A DNA stretch of 21,400 nucleotides from TMED-70 sp036164085 (GTDB lineage: Bacteria; Chloroflexota; Dehalococcoidia; Lucifugimonadales; Lucifugimonadaceae). The notes under the pieces are model-generated. The model did no database searches. It was not told the DNA's origin and saw only the letters and a list, made by a program, of their open reading frames with translations. Below are positions 14,804 through 21,400 of this stretch, one piece after another (position 1 is the stretch's first letter; each line of letters opens with the position of its first letter). The stretch covers positions 1-21,400 of the forward strand of contig JAYZJV010000064.1 of NCBI GenBank assembly GCA_036164085.1, in the 5' to 3' direction. Both the position numbers and the translations under genes were made by a program.

Positions 14804-14920
14804 CTATCCTTGAACTTGTTTAAATCTTGGGTTGTTTTTATTTATAATTCTTACTTTGCCTTTTCTTCTGATTATTTGATCATCGGCACTTCTCTTTTTT
14901 ATTGATGTTCTTTTTTTCAT
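14804..14920 (-). CDS. rpmJ: Ribosomal protein L36, zinc-free form
   Basis: A 38-codon gene read on the minus strand from ATG (14920-14918) to TAG (14806-14804). The protein starts MKKRTSIKKRSADDQIIRRK and continues GKVRIINKNNPRFKQVQG. The RRKGKVRII core, the closing KQxQG and the position between infA and rpsM identify L36, the smallest 50S protein. Ordinary L36 has a zinc ribbon with Cys near 11, 14 and 27 and a His near 32; here there is no Cys or His at all (S11, D14, N27), so it is the zinc-independent type. The ribosome-binding site is weak (GTGAG). It is too short for many gene finders. Confidence 0.93.
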   Translation of the reverse strand: MKKRTSIKKRSADDQIIRRKGKVRIINKNNPRFKQVQG

Positions 14921-14939
14921 AAATTACTCACAGTATTAT

Positions 14940-15158
14940 TTATTTAAATCTGTATGTTATTCTTCCTCTTGTTAAATCATACGGAGACAGCTCTACTAAA
15001 ACTCTGTCTCCTGGTAAAATTCTTATGTAATTTTTTCTAATTTTTCCTGATGCATGGGCCAATACTTCATGCCCATTAGCCAATTCAACTTTAAAAGTAG
15101 TATTTGGAAGAGCTTCTTCAACTTTTCCTTCAACTTCTATTGCTTCTTTTTTTGCCAT
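14940..15158 (-). CDS. infA: Translation initiation factor IF-1
   Basis: 72 residues, the standard IF-1 length, a single OB fold that blocks the A site during initiation. MAKKEAIEVEGKVEEALPN, FKVELANGHEVLAHASGKIR and the closing PYDLTRGRITYRFK are near-invariant. The ATG follows the map stop with no gap (TAG then ATG), so it is probably translated by reinitiation. The purine-rich run just inside the map end may serve as ribosome-binding site. Confidence 0.98.
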   Translation of the reverse strand: MAKKEAIEVEGKVEEALPNTTFKVELANGHEVLAHASGKIRKNYIRILPGDRVLVELSPYDLTRGRITYRFK

Positions 15159-15923
15159 CTAATTTTTTGCCTTTGTCAGTACTTCAGGGCCATTTTCAGT
15201 TATCAAAATCGTATCTTCAAAATGAGAAGAAAGCTTCCCATCTTTAGTAACAACAGTCCAATTATCCTTCATGACTTTTGTTTGCCATTTTCCCTCAGTA
15301 ATCATTGGTTCAATTGCTATTGTCATACCCACTCTCAAAAGAGCTCCTTCGTCTTTTTGACCAAAGTTAGGAACACTTGGAGGTTCATGTAGATTAGAAC
15401 CAATACCATGCCCTACATATTCCCTCACCACATCGAATCCTTCACTCAATACATATTCCTCAATAGCATTAGACAAAACGCCAACTCTGTTCCCAGAAAT
15501 TGAATTCTTAATTCCTATCTCTAAAGCCTTCTCTGCGACTGAAATCAATTTATTTTTAACTCCGTCACTTGAATTTTCAATTATAAATGTTCTTGCATGA
15601 TCACTATACATGCCACCAACAATCGCACCACAATCAATAGAAATAAGGTCACCTTTTAATAATTCTCTATCTCCTGGAATTCCATGAACAATTTCTTCAT
15701 TTATAGAAATACATGCAGTAGCAGGAAAGCCATATAAACCTAAAAAGGCAGGCTTAGCCCCTTCTTCCTCTATATATTCTCTTAAAAAATTGTCAACTTC
15801 TCCAGTTGTTACTCCAGACTGAAGTTTTTTACCACAATTAATAACAGCGCGAGCTACTATGTCTCCAGCTTCCCTCATTAAAGAAATTTGTTCTGGAGTT
15901 TTAATGGTCCCCTCAGTAAGCAA
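15159..15923 (-). CDS. map: Methionine aminopeptidase, type I
   Basis: 254 residues. It removes the N-terminal Met from nascent proteins using two metal ions. All five metal ligands are visible: D97 and D108 (SIDCG, YSDHARTF), H172 (GHGIG), E205 (IEPM) and E236 (FEDT), plus H80 and H179 of the substrate pocket. There is no N-terminal SH3 or zinc-finger extension. The start is uncertain: the frame opens at TTG 15923 just after an in-frame TAA, and GGGAG is 12 bases upstream, further than usual. The family consensus begins about six residues later (IKTPEQI), where there is only an ATT. The gap to adk is 75 bases, so an internal promoter is possible. Confidence 0.95.
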   Translation of the reverse strand: MLTEGTIKTPEQISLMREAGDIVARAVINCGKKLQSGVTTGEVDNFLREYIEEEGAKPAFLGLYGFPATACISINEEIVHGIPGDRELLKGDLISIDCGAIVGGMYSDHARTFIIENSSDGVKNKLISVAEKALEIGIKNSISGNRVGVLSNAIEEYVLSEGFDVVREYVGHGIGSNLHEPPSVPNFGQKDEGALLRVGMTIAIEPMITEGKWQTKVMKDNWTVVTKDGKLSSHFEDTILITENGPEVLTKAKN

Positions 15924-15998
15924 TTATAAAAGTATCTCCCATTAATTAATGTACAAACTATTATTATATATCTAAACAGCGCAAATTGTACAGTACCA

Positions 15999-16625
15999 TT
16001 ATTGTAATATTTTGTCAATTTCTAATGACACTTCTTGAATTGAAGAATTGGCGTTTACCTTTTTTAAGAGGTTCTTTTTTTCATAAAATTCTAGTAAAGG
16101 CTCCGTTAATTCCTTATAAGTTTCCATTCTTTTAGAAACAGCTTCAGGTTTATCATCTTCTCGTTGATATAAATCTTGATTAGTACATTCATCTAAACAT
16201 ATAAATTCTTTGTCAGATTTGGAAAAAGTCTTTGAACAAGTTTTACAAGAAATTCTTTGAGACAATCTTTGTATCAAATCTTCAAAAGGGACTTCAAAGT
16301 AAAGTACAACGTCAATTTTTTTATTCAAAACTTCCATCTCTTTTTCTAAAGCTAATGCTTGATTTATTGTTCTAGGGAATCCATCCAATAAGATAGATGG
16401 CAATTTTGAAGTAGTTGATGACACCATCTCTATAATCAAATTATCAGGAACAAGCTCGCCTTTATCCATATATTTTTTAGCTTCAGTCCCTAATTGCGTT
16501 TTAGTTGATATTTGTGATCTCAATATATCACCTGTGGAAATATGTGATAATTGGTATTTTTCCACTAATTTATAAGACTGAGTTCCTTTCCCTGAACCCG
16601 GAGGTCCTAAAAGTATTACATTCAT
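15999..16625 (-). CDS. adk: Adenylate kinase with four-Cys LID
   Basis: 208 residues. It interconverts ATP + AMP and 2 ADP. P-loop GPPGSGKGT (7-15), AMP-site STGDILR (30-36), LLDGFPRT (79-86) and R120 are present. The LID (about 122-158) has C127-x-x-C130 and C143-x-x-x-C147, the layout of the zinc-stabilised LID of many bacteria. Compared with the common C-x2-C-x16-C-x2-C pattern, the loop between the pairs is shorter (12 residues) and the second pair wider by one. Start ATG two bases after secY, a usual position in spc operons. Confidence 0.96.
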   Translation of the reverse strand: MNVILLGPPGSGKGTQSYKLVEKYQLSHISTGDILRSQISTKTQLGTEAKKYMDKGELVPDNLIIEMVSSTTSKLPSILLDGFPRTINQALALEKEMEVLNKKIDVVLYFEVPFEDLIQRLSQRISCKTCSKTFSKSDKEFICLDECTNQDLYQREDDKPEAVSKRMETYKELTEPLLEFYEKKNLLKKVNANSSIQEVSLEIDKILQ

Positions 16626-16627
16626 TA

Positions 16628-17971
16628 TTAATTAACAAATCCTTCATAATTTCTCATTAATAATTGAGATTCCAATTGCCTCATGGTATCTAGAGCTACT
16701 CCAACCATGATCAATAAACTTGTGCTTTGCACAATACTTGTAGTAGATTCTAATCCAGTCACGAAAGATGCTATAGATGGTATTACTGCAATTGTTCCTA
16801 AAAACAAAGCTCCTCCCCAAGTTATTCTAATTATGACTCTCATTAGATAATCTTTTGTTGGAGGTCCTGGCCTAATTCCTGGAATAAATCCATTATTATT
16901 TTGAAGAGATTCAGCCAAATTTTGTTGATTATGAACGACTAGGGTGTAAAAAAATGTGAATATAACTACAAGAATAAAAACAGTTATCCAATATAATGTT
17001 CCTGTTGGACCAAATTGAATAGTTAACCATTCTGCAATTTGAGGACCAAAGGAATTAGATGCTGGATCAACAAAATATGAAGCTACAACAGCCGGCAAAG
17101 CAAGTATAGAAAAAGCAAAAATCAGCGGAATCATTCCTGCAGAGTTAACTCTTATAGGAATATGGGAAGACCCTTGAGATCTATACATTCTATTCCCTCG
17201 AAATACACTTCTTCCATATTGTACTGGAATTCTTCTTTGGGCCTCTGTGAATATAACTATGGTAAATATAATCAATAATATCAATGCAATTAATAGACCT
17301 ACCTGAAAAGGTTGATCTCTAAGAAGCCATAATTGACCCCCAATCGAAGGAAACGTAGAAACAATACCTGCAAAAATTATTAATGAAATCCCGTTTCCTA
17401 TGCCTTTTTCGGTAACCAATTCTCCTAACCAAACCAGAATCATAGTACCCGCTGTCATTGAGAGTAATATAGCTAAAGTATTTAGAGTTTGACCTCCGCC
17501 AAATCCTATTCCTGTTAATGCTCCTTGCCCAAGTGCTCCAGAAAAAAGATTAATTTGTCCATAACCTTGCAAAAAGGCTAAAGGAACAGTTAAATAATGA
17601 GTATATCTATTTATAGCTTTTCTTCCAGCTTCACCTTCTTGAGCCAATTCTTTTAGCTGAGGTACTAATGGTGTTAATATTTGAATTATTATGGATGCAG
17701 TTATATATGGATATACCCCTAAGGCTGCTATAGAAAGATTTCTTAGAGCACCTCCAGAGAAAATGTCTATGAACCCTAATAAGGGATTAGCGTCAAAGGC
17801 TGCTTGTAAAGCCTCCTTATCAACTCCTGGAACTGGAACATGAGCAAAAAATCTAAATACAACAAGTATGAATAAAGTGAATAAAATTCTTGTTCTTAAA
17901 TCTGGAAGTTTGAAAGCATCAATTATAGCTTGAATAAGAGCGGGTCTATTAGATTGTACTGTAGTAGTCAT
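16628..17971 (-). CDS. secY: Protein translocase subunit SecY
   Basis: 447 residues, normal for SecY, the membrane channel of the Sec system. Ten hydrophobic segments can be followed through the protein. Signature pieces are FAHVPVPGVD near the start, ALGVYPYITASIIIQIL (TM2 region, about 84-100), EKGIGNGISLIIFAGI (TM5 region) and the cytoplasmic loops with RRIPVQYGR and GFIPGIRPG. ATG start with a weak AGAG site, four bases after rplO. It delivers proteins such as the lipoprotein at 113-889 to the membrane. Confidence 0.98.
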   Translation of the reverse strand: MTTTVQSNRPALIQAIIDAFKLPDLRTRILFTLFILVVFRFFAHVPVPGVDKEALQAAFDANPLLGFIDIFSGGALRNLSIAALGVYPYITASIIIQILTPLVPQLKELAQEGEAGRKAINRYTHYLTVPLAFLQGYGQINLFSGALGQGALTGIGFGGGQTLNTLAILLSMTAGTMILVWLGELVTEKGIGNGISLIIFAGIVSTFPSIGGQLWLLRDQPFQVGLLIALILLIIFTIVIFTEAQRRIPVQYGRSVFRGNRMYRSQGSSHIPIRVNSAGMIPLIFAFSILALPAVVASYFVDPASNSFGPQIAEWLTIQFGPTGTLYWITVFILVVIFTFFYTLVVHNQQNLAESLQNNNGFIPGIRPGPPTKDYLMRVIIRITWGGALFLGTIAVIPSIASFVTGLESTTSIVQSTSLLIMVGVALDTMRQLESQLLMRNYEGFVN

Positions 17972-17975
17972 AATA

Positions 17976-18419
17976 TTACTCTATAATCTTTACTGTTCCT
18001 CCAGCTTTTTCAATTTTGGACTTGGCCGAAGAAGATATTGCATGAACTTCCAAATTTAATGCATTTGAAATATCTCCAGCGCCTAATATCTTTATCATTT
18101 GTTTGTTTTTTATAACACCCTTATTCTTAAAATCTTCTAAAGTAATTGAATCTTGTGAAAAAATATTAACTAAATCTGAAAGATTCAATGCAACGTAATC
18201 TTTTTTGAAAACATTAGTAAAACCTCTCATATGAGGTAATTTTTTTACAAGCCTTAATTGCCCACCTTCAAAAGTTGGATTTAAATTTCCCCCACTTCTT
18301 GACAATTGCCCCTTTAATCCTCTCCCAGAATAAGTTCCTTTTGACCCATTCCCTCTTCCTACTTGGTTACTCTTAGCAGTATTTTTATTTTTTCTTTTTA
18401 TATCATGTAATTGAGGCAT
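17976..18419 (-). CDS. rplO: Ribosomal protein L15
   Basis: 147 residues, standard. A late-assembling 50S protein. The glycine-rich basic N-terminus (VGRGNGSKGTYSGRGLKGQ), FEGGQLRLVKKLPHMRGF and the C-terminal AISSSAKSKIEKAGG are typical. ATG start with TAGGTGG upstream, 12 bases after rpmD and next to secY, as in most bacteria. Confidence 0.97.
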   Translation of the reverse strand: MPQLHDIKRKNKNTAKSNQVGRGNGSKGTYSGRGLKGQLSRSGGNLNPTFEGGQLRLVKKLPHMRGFTNVFKKDYVALNLSDLVNIFSQDSITLEDFKNKGVIKNKQMIKILGAGDISNALNLEVHAISSSAKSKIEKAGGTVKIIE

Positions 18420-18431
18420 TTTTCCACCTAT

Positions 18432-18614
18432 CTATTTAACTTCTTCTGTTGAAATCAAATGATCCACTTTTTTAATCATTCCTTCGATTTGAGGAGACAA
18501 ATCCTTCTGAACCTTAGATCCTATTTTTCTTAATCCTAATGCTCTTAATGTATCTCTCTGGGCAGGAGAAGTCCCTATTTTACTTTTAGTTTGAAGAATA
18601 ATAACTTTTTTCAT
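18432..18614 (-). CDS. rpmD: Ribosomal protein L30
   Basis: 60 residues, the usual bacterial size. A 50S protein with a small ferredoxin-like fold. KVIILQTKSKIGTSPAQRDT, LRALGLRKIGSKV and the hydrophobic MIKKVDHLI end are diagnostic. ATG start, GAAGAG upstream, one base after the rpsE stop. Confidence 0.96.
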   Translation of the reverse strand: MKKVIILQTKSKIGTSPAQRDTLRALGLRKIGSKVQKDLSPQIEGMIKKVDHLISTEEVK

Positions 18615-18615
18615 A

Positions 18616-19191
18616 TTAAGCTCTTCTTTTGGTTATTTCTTTTTTAGGGTTTTTCATGCCTTCTAAGGCTTCCATAGTTGCATAAACAACATTAATAGCA
18701 TTGGTAGATCCAAATGTTTTTGAAACTATATCTTTTACTCCAACAGCTTCTAAAACTGCTCTTACACCACCACCAGCAATTAAACCTGTTCCTGGTGCTG
18801 CTGGCTTTAACATTACCTTTGATGATCCAAATTTAACAACTGCTTCATGAGGTAAGGTTGTATTGCTTAAATTAACATTTATCATTTTTTCTTTTGCATA
18901 TTTTACTGCTCTTTGAACAGCATCTGGAACAGCAGTTGCACTTGCCAAGGCAACTCCCACTTTACCAGCTCCATCTCCTACAGCAACCATTGCATTAAAT
19001 GATAGGTTCCTGCCACCTTTTACTGTTTTTGACACTCTTCGAATTTTTATAACATTCTCTACAAATGAAAACTCGTCATTATCTCTATTTCTTCTAGGCC
19101 TTGAATTTCTTCTGTTTTGGTTATTTCTTTGTCTAGATCTATTATCAGATTGGTTATCAGATTTGTTATCAGGTTTGTTATCAGTAGTCAT
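18616..19191 (-). CDS. rpsE: Ribosomal protein S5 with repeat-bearing N-terminal extension
   Basis: 191 residues. A 30S protein at the mRNA entry site, important for decoding accuracy. The double-stranded RNA-binding fold starts near residue 38 (DNDEFSFVENVIKIRRVSKT) and continues with KGGRNLSFNAMVAVGDGAGKVG and PAAPGTGLIAGGGVRAVLE, all typical. The first ~37 residues are a low-complexity tail of DNxS units followed by an Arg/Asn-rich stretch, longer than in compact S5 proteins. The DNA under it contains a 12-base tandem repeat. ATG start with AGAGGT upstream, inside the end of rplR. Confidence 0.97.
   Translation of the reverse strand: MTTDNKPDNKSDNQSDNRSRQRNNQNRRNSRPRRNRDNDEFSFVENVIKIRRVSKTVKGGRNLSFNAMVAVGDGAGKVGVALASATAVPDAVQRAVKYAKEKMINVNLSNTTLPHEAVVKFGSSKVMLKPAAPGTGLIAGGGVRAVLEAVGVKDIVSKTFGSTNAINVVYATMEALEGMKNPKKEITKRRA
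19135..19182 (-). repeat. Four 12-bp tandem units in the start of rpsE
   Basis: On the plus strand the units are AGATCTATTATC, AGATTGGTTATC, AGATTTGTTATC and AGGTTTGTTATC, back to back at 19135-19146, 19147-19158, 19159-19170 and 19171-19182. Read on the minus strand each encodes Asp-Asn-x-Pro/Ser. Unit length is a multiple of three, so copy-number changes keep frame. Confidence 0.85.
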
Positions 19192-19194
19192 TAT

Positions 19195-19551
19195 TTATAC
19201 CTCTATTCCAGATTCTCTTATTCCATCCGCTACAGCTGCTATTTTCCCATGATAAAGATTACCACCTCTATCAAAAACAACTTTTTTAACTCCAAGTTTT
19301 GAGATTTTTTCTCCAAATTCTAATCCCATTTTTTTCGAGGAATCTTTATTTATAGAATTTTCTACAGACTTAATACTAGAAAGAGACGCTAAAGTGATCC
19401 CTTTAGAATCATCAATTAATTGAATATAAATATTCTTATTTGATCGATATAGAGAAACTCTAGGTCTGTCATTAGTTCCAGAAATTCTCTTTCTAACCCT
19501 TAAGTGTCTTTTATTTCTACCCAAAGTTCGAGTTTTTTTTGAATTTTTCAT
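19195..19551 (-). CDS. rplR: Ribosomal protein L18
   Basis: 118 residues, standard. It binds 5S rRNA with L5, also encoded in this window. RRKRI-type basic start (KRHLRVRKRISGTNDRPRVS), LYRSNKNIYIQLIDD and VVFDRGGNLYHGKIAAVADG are diagnostic. The ATG overlaps the rplF stop by one base (TAATG). Confidence 0.97.
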   Translation of the reverse strand: MKNSKKTRTLGRNKRHLRVRKRISGTNDRPRVSLYRSNKNIYIQLIDDSKGITLASLSSIKSVENSINKDSSKKMGLEFGEKISKLGVKKVVFDRGGNLYHGKIAAVADGIRESGIEV

Positions 19552-20114
19552 TATGCTGGTCCAGCCTCTCCTGCTCCTACAGCAGCTTTTCCTGATTTTC
19601 TTCGTATAACTTCATAATCATATTTTATACCTTTACCAGTATAGGGATTAGGTTTTCTGAGAATCCTAATTTTAGCAGCTTGCCTACCTACGTGCTCTTT
19701 ATCAGGCCCTTCGATAGTAAGTAAAGTTTGGTCTTCAACAGAAAACTTATTATCGCCTATAGGGTCTACTGTTATTGAATGAGAAAATCCTAAACTCAAT
19801 TCCAAAGATTTTCCTTTAATCTGAGCTCTATAACCAGTACCGATCAATTCTAATTTTTTAGAAAATCCGTCAGTAACTCCCAAAACCATATTAGCAACCA
19901 AAGCCCTGTATAATCCATGCATTGATTTGGTTTCTAATTCATCATTTTTTCTAGAAATATTTAAAATATCATCTGATAAGTCAAAAGATATATTTTTACT
20001 AGCAATCTTTTGCTCTAATTGACCTTTTGGCCCCTTAACAGACACAAGTTCTTTTTCTATTTTTACTTCTACTCCAGATGGGATCTGGATTGGTTTATTT
20101 CCAATTCTACTCAT
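19551..20114 (-). CDS. rplF: Ribosomal protein L6
   Basis: 187 residues, slightly longer than the usual ~178. A 50S protein near the factor-binding site. MSRIGNKPIQIPSGVEVKIE, the two-repeat fold, GFSHSITV and EGPDKEHVGRQAAKIR followed by NPYTGKGIKY are typical. The C-terminal SGKAAVGAGEAGPA is a small Ala/Gly extension. ATG start with AAGAGGA upstream. Confidence 0.97.
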   Translation of the reverse strand: MSRIGNKPIQIPSGVEVKIEKELVSVKGPKGQLEQKIASKNISFDLSDDILNISRKNDELETKSMHGLYRALVANMVLGVTDGFSKKLELIGTGYRAQIKGKSLELSLGFSHSITVDPIGDNKFSVEDQTLLTIEGPDKEHVGRQAAKIRILRKPNPYTGKGIKYDYEVIRRKSGKAAVGAGEAGPA

Positions 20115-20123
20115 AATTTCCTC

Positions 20124-20522
20124 TTACCATACATAAAACAGAAGCTCACCGCCTAGAGAAAGTTTCTTAGCTTCGATTCCTGTCATAACTCCCTTGGATG
20201 TAGATATTATTGCAACACCCATACCTGAGAAATAAGTTGGAATTTCATCTTTTTTAACATAAATTTTCAACCCTGGTTTAGAAACTCTCTTTAAACCAGA
20301 AATTGCTGAAGATCCATCTTCAAAGTATTTTAGGCTTATTGAAAGATTCGCAAATTTGTCTGTGTTTTCTTCTGAGTATTCAGAAATAAAACCTTCTTTG
20401 CTCAGAACATCTAATATATTCTGATTTAATTTTGATTTTCCAACAGAAACTTTTTCATGTTTAACCATTACTGAATTTCTGATTCTTGTAATCATGTCTG
20501 ATATTTGATCTTCAATAGTCAC
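20124..20522 (-). CDS. rpsH: Ribosomal protein S8
   Basis: 132 residues, standard. It binds 16S helix 21 and in E. coli represses the spc operon through a look-alike mRNA site near rplE; I looked for no such structure in detail, as the relevant region is at the window edge. DQISDMITRIRNSVMVKHE and the closing GMGVAIISTSKGVMTG ... GGELLFYVW are diagnostic. The start is GTG at 20522 with AGAGGT upstream. Confidence 0.97.
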   Translation of the reverse strand: MTIEDQISDMITRIRNSVMVKHEKVSVGKSKLNQNILDVLSKEGFISEYSEENTDKFANLSISLKYFEDGSSAISGLKRVSKPGLKIYVKKDEIPTYFSGMGVAIISTSKGVMTGIEAKKLSLGGELLFYVW

Positions 20523-20530
20523 AATAACCT

Positions 20531-20836
20531 CTACAAACTTCCTTTTCTTATTCCTGGCAAATGTCCTCTTAGCGCTAAATCTCTCATAGATATTCGGCTA
20601 AGTCCAAAAAACCTCATATAACCTCTTGGTCTACCAGTTTTTTGGCATCTATTTCGCACTCGAACTGGGCTAGAATTTTTAGGCAGTAAGTCTAATTTTC
20701 TACGAGCTTCCATTTTTTCTTCAAATGTAGCTTTTGGAGAATTTGCGATTTCTTTCAATTCTTTCCGAATATCTGAAAATTTTTCAACCATTCTTATTCT
20801 TTTATTATTTCTTGCGATAGCAGACTTTTTAGCCAA
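20531..20836 (-). CDS. rpsN: Ribosomal protein S14, long zinc-free form
   Basis: 101 residues, the long form (as in E. coli), not the ~61-residue zinc-binding type. It sits in the 30S head. MAKKSAIARNNKRIRMV, the long helical insert (about 20-55), and RCQKTGRPRGYMRFFGLSRI with LRGHLPGIRKGSL at the end identify it. Only one Cys remains, so no C-x-x-C zinc site. The start is TTG at 20836, with AAGGAG six bases upstream, giving the expected MAKK N-terminus. Confidence 0.97.
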   Translation of the reverse strand: MAKKSAIARNNKRIRMVEKFSDIRKELKEIANSPKATFEEKMEARRKLDLLPKNSSPVRVRNRCQKTGRPRGYMRFFGLSRISMRDLALRGHLPGIRKGSL

Positions 20837-20846
20837 TTAATACTCC

Positions 20847-21400
20847 TTAATTACTTTCAAAAGGCATTCCTAATAATTCTAACAATCTCTTTGTTTCATT
20901 ATCATTATCAGATGTAGTAACAATATTTATTTGCATACCTCTTAGTTTATCAATTTCATTGTAATCAATCTCTGGAAAAATAACTTGTTCTTGTAATCCT
21001 AATGAGTAATTTCCATTTCCATCAAAGGATTTTCCAGAAACACCTCTAAAATCTCTTACCCTTGGTAATGAGATATTAAATAGTTTGTCAAGAAAAAACC
21101 ACATATTACTAGATCTTAGTGTTACAGAAAGTCCAATTATTTGTCCTTCTCTTAATTTGAAATTAGCAATTGATTTTTTAGCTTTTCTTTCAATTGGTTT
21201 TTGTCCCGTAATTAATTGTAAATCTCTTGCTACAACCTGAATAACATTTGATGAGGTTAATGCCTCGCCTAATCCTACATTTACTATTACCTTTGATACC
21301 CTAGGGACTCTAAGCCTATTAGTAAAATTGAATTCTTTCATCATTTCAGGGATAATTTCTTCACTATACTTTGACTTTAATCTTGGTATCAATTTTTCTG
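20847..21400 (-). CDS. rplE: Ribosomal protein L5 (start at or beyond window edge)
   Basis: A 50S protein that binds 5S rRNA and contacts P-site tRNA. At least 181 residues are seen: PRLKSKYSEEIIPEMMKEF, VPRVSKVIVNVGLGEAL, TGQKPIERKAKKSIANFKLR and DFRGVSGKSFDGNGNYSLG are diagnostic. The frame has a TTG at 21392 that would give an N-terminus of normal length, but it stays open upstream (Glu-Lys before it) to the window edge, and no ribosome-binding site can be judged. The entry is therefore given to 21400 as possibly partial. The gap to rpsN is 10 bases. Confidence 0.94.
   Translation of the reverse strand, partial: EKLIPRLKSKYSEEIIPEMMKEFNFTNRLRVPRVSKVIVNVGLGEALTSSNVIQVVARDLQLITGQKPIERKAKKSIANFKLREGQIIGLSVTLRSSNMWFFLDKLFNISLPRVRDFRGVSGKSFDGNGNYSLGLQEQVIFPEIDYNEIDKLRGMQINIVTTSDNDNETKRLLELLGMPFESN

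Overview
The window is AT-rich bacterial chromosome with very tight gene packing, many 1-11 nt gene overlaps and frequent TTG/GTG starts. The RpoA, SecY and ribosomal protein sequences, the WTPTPTP-type lipoprotein and the mix of aldolase, SDR and DUF362 genes suggest a streamlined, probably marine Chloroflexota member (SAR202/Dehalococcoidia-like). That placement is inference from protein style. No rRNA or tRNA gene, insertion sequence, prophage or CRISPR array was seen, and no stretch above 300 bases lacks a gene (the longest gap is 154 bases, 4014-4167).

Layout: (1) 1-112: the last codons of an upstream plus-strand gene, then a perfect terminator-like hairpin. (2) 113-889 (+): a lipoprotein with a Thr/Pro/Trp repeat linker. 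(3) 890-4013 (-): a four-gene unit read as larE, an atypical SDR, then two HpcH/HpaI-type aldolase paralogues. The genes overlap or lie a few bases apart, so they are probably one transcript. (4) 4014-4167: the divergent promoter region. (5) 4168-11176 (+): a DUF362 iron-sulfur protein, an unrecognised 94-residue protein, an NAD-dependent epimerase-like protein, guaB3, hisS, prfA and prmC. These are closely spaced, and prfA-prmC is the classic release factor and release-factor methyltransferase pair. (6) 11179-21400 (-): the distal part of the S10/spc/alpha ribosomal superoperon. In transcription order it runs rplE, rpsN, rpsH, rplF, rplR, rpsE, rpmD, rplO, secY, adk, map, infA, rpmJ, rpsM, rpsK, rpsD, rpoA, rplQ, rplM, rpsI. 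rpmJ is only 38 codons and easy to miss.

How the parts work together: regions 5 and 6 are mostly translation and secretion housekeeping (ribosome assembly, initiation, termination, His-tRNA charging, N-terminal Met removal, RNA polymerase alpha, Sec translocon), plus nucleotide metabolism (adk, guaB3). Regions 3 and early 5 are accessory metabolism. The aldolases keep their catalytic residues. The adjacent SDR has lost the usual N-S-Y-K catalytic residues. LarE implies a nickel-pincer cofactor enzyme elsewhere in the genome. The DUF362 protein keeps the ligands of only one 4Fe-4S cluster and has a His/Asp-rich tail. The ribosomal proteins that are often zinc-binding (L36, S14, S4) are all in zinc-free forms here, whereas adenylate kinase keeps a four-Cys LID.

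I see no clearly new multi-gene system. The best candidates for a second look are the larE-SDR-aldolase operon and the DUF362 plus 94-residue pair.
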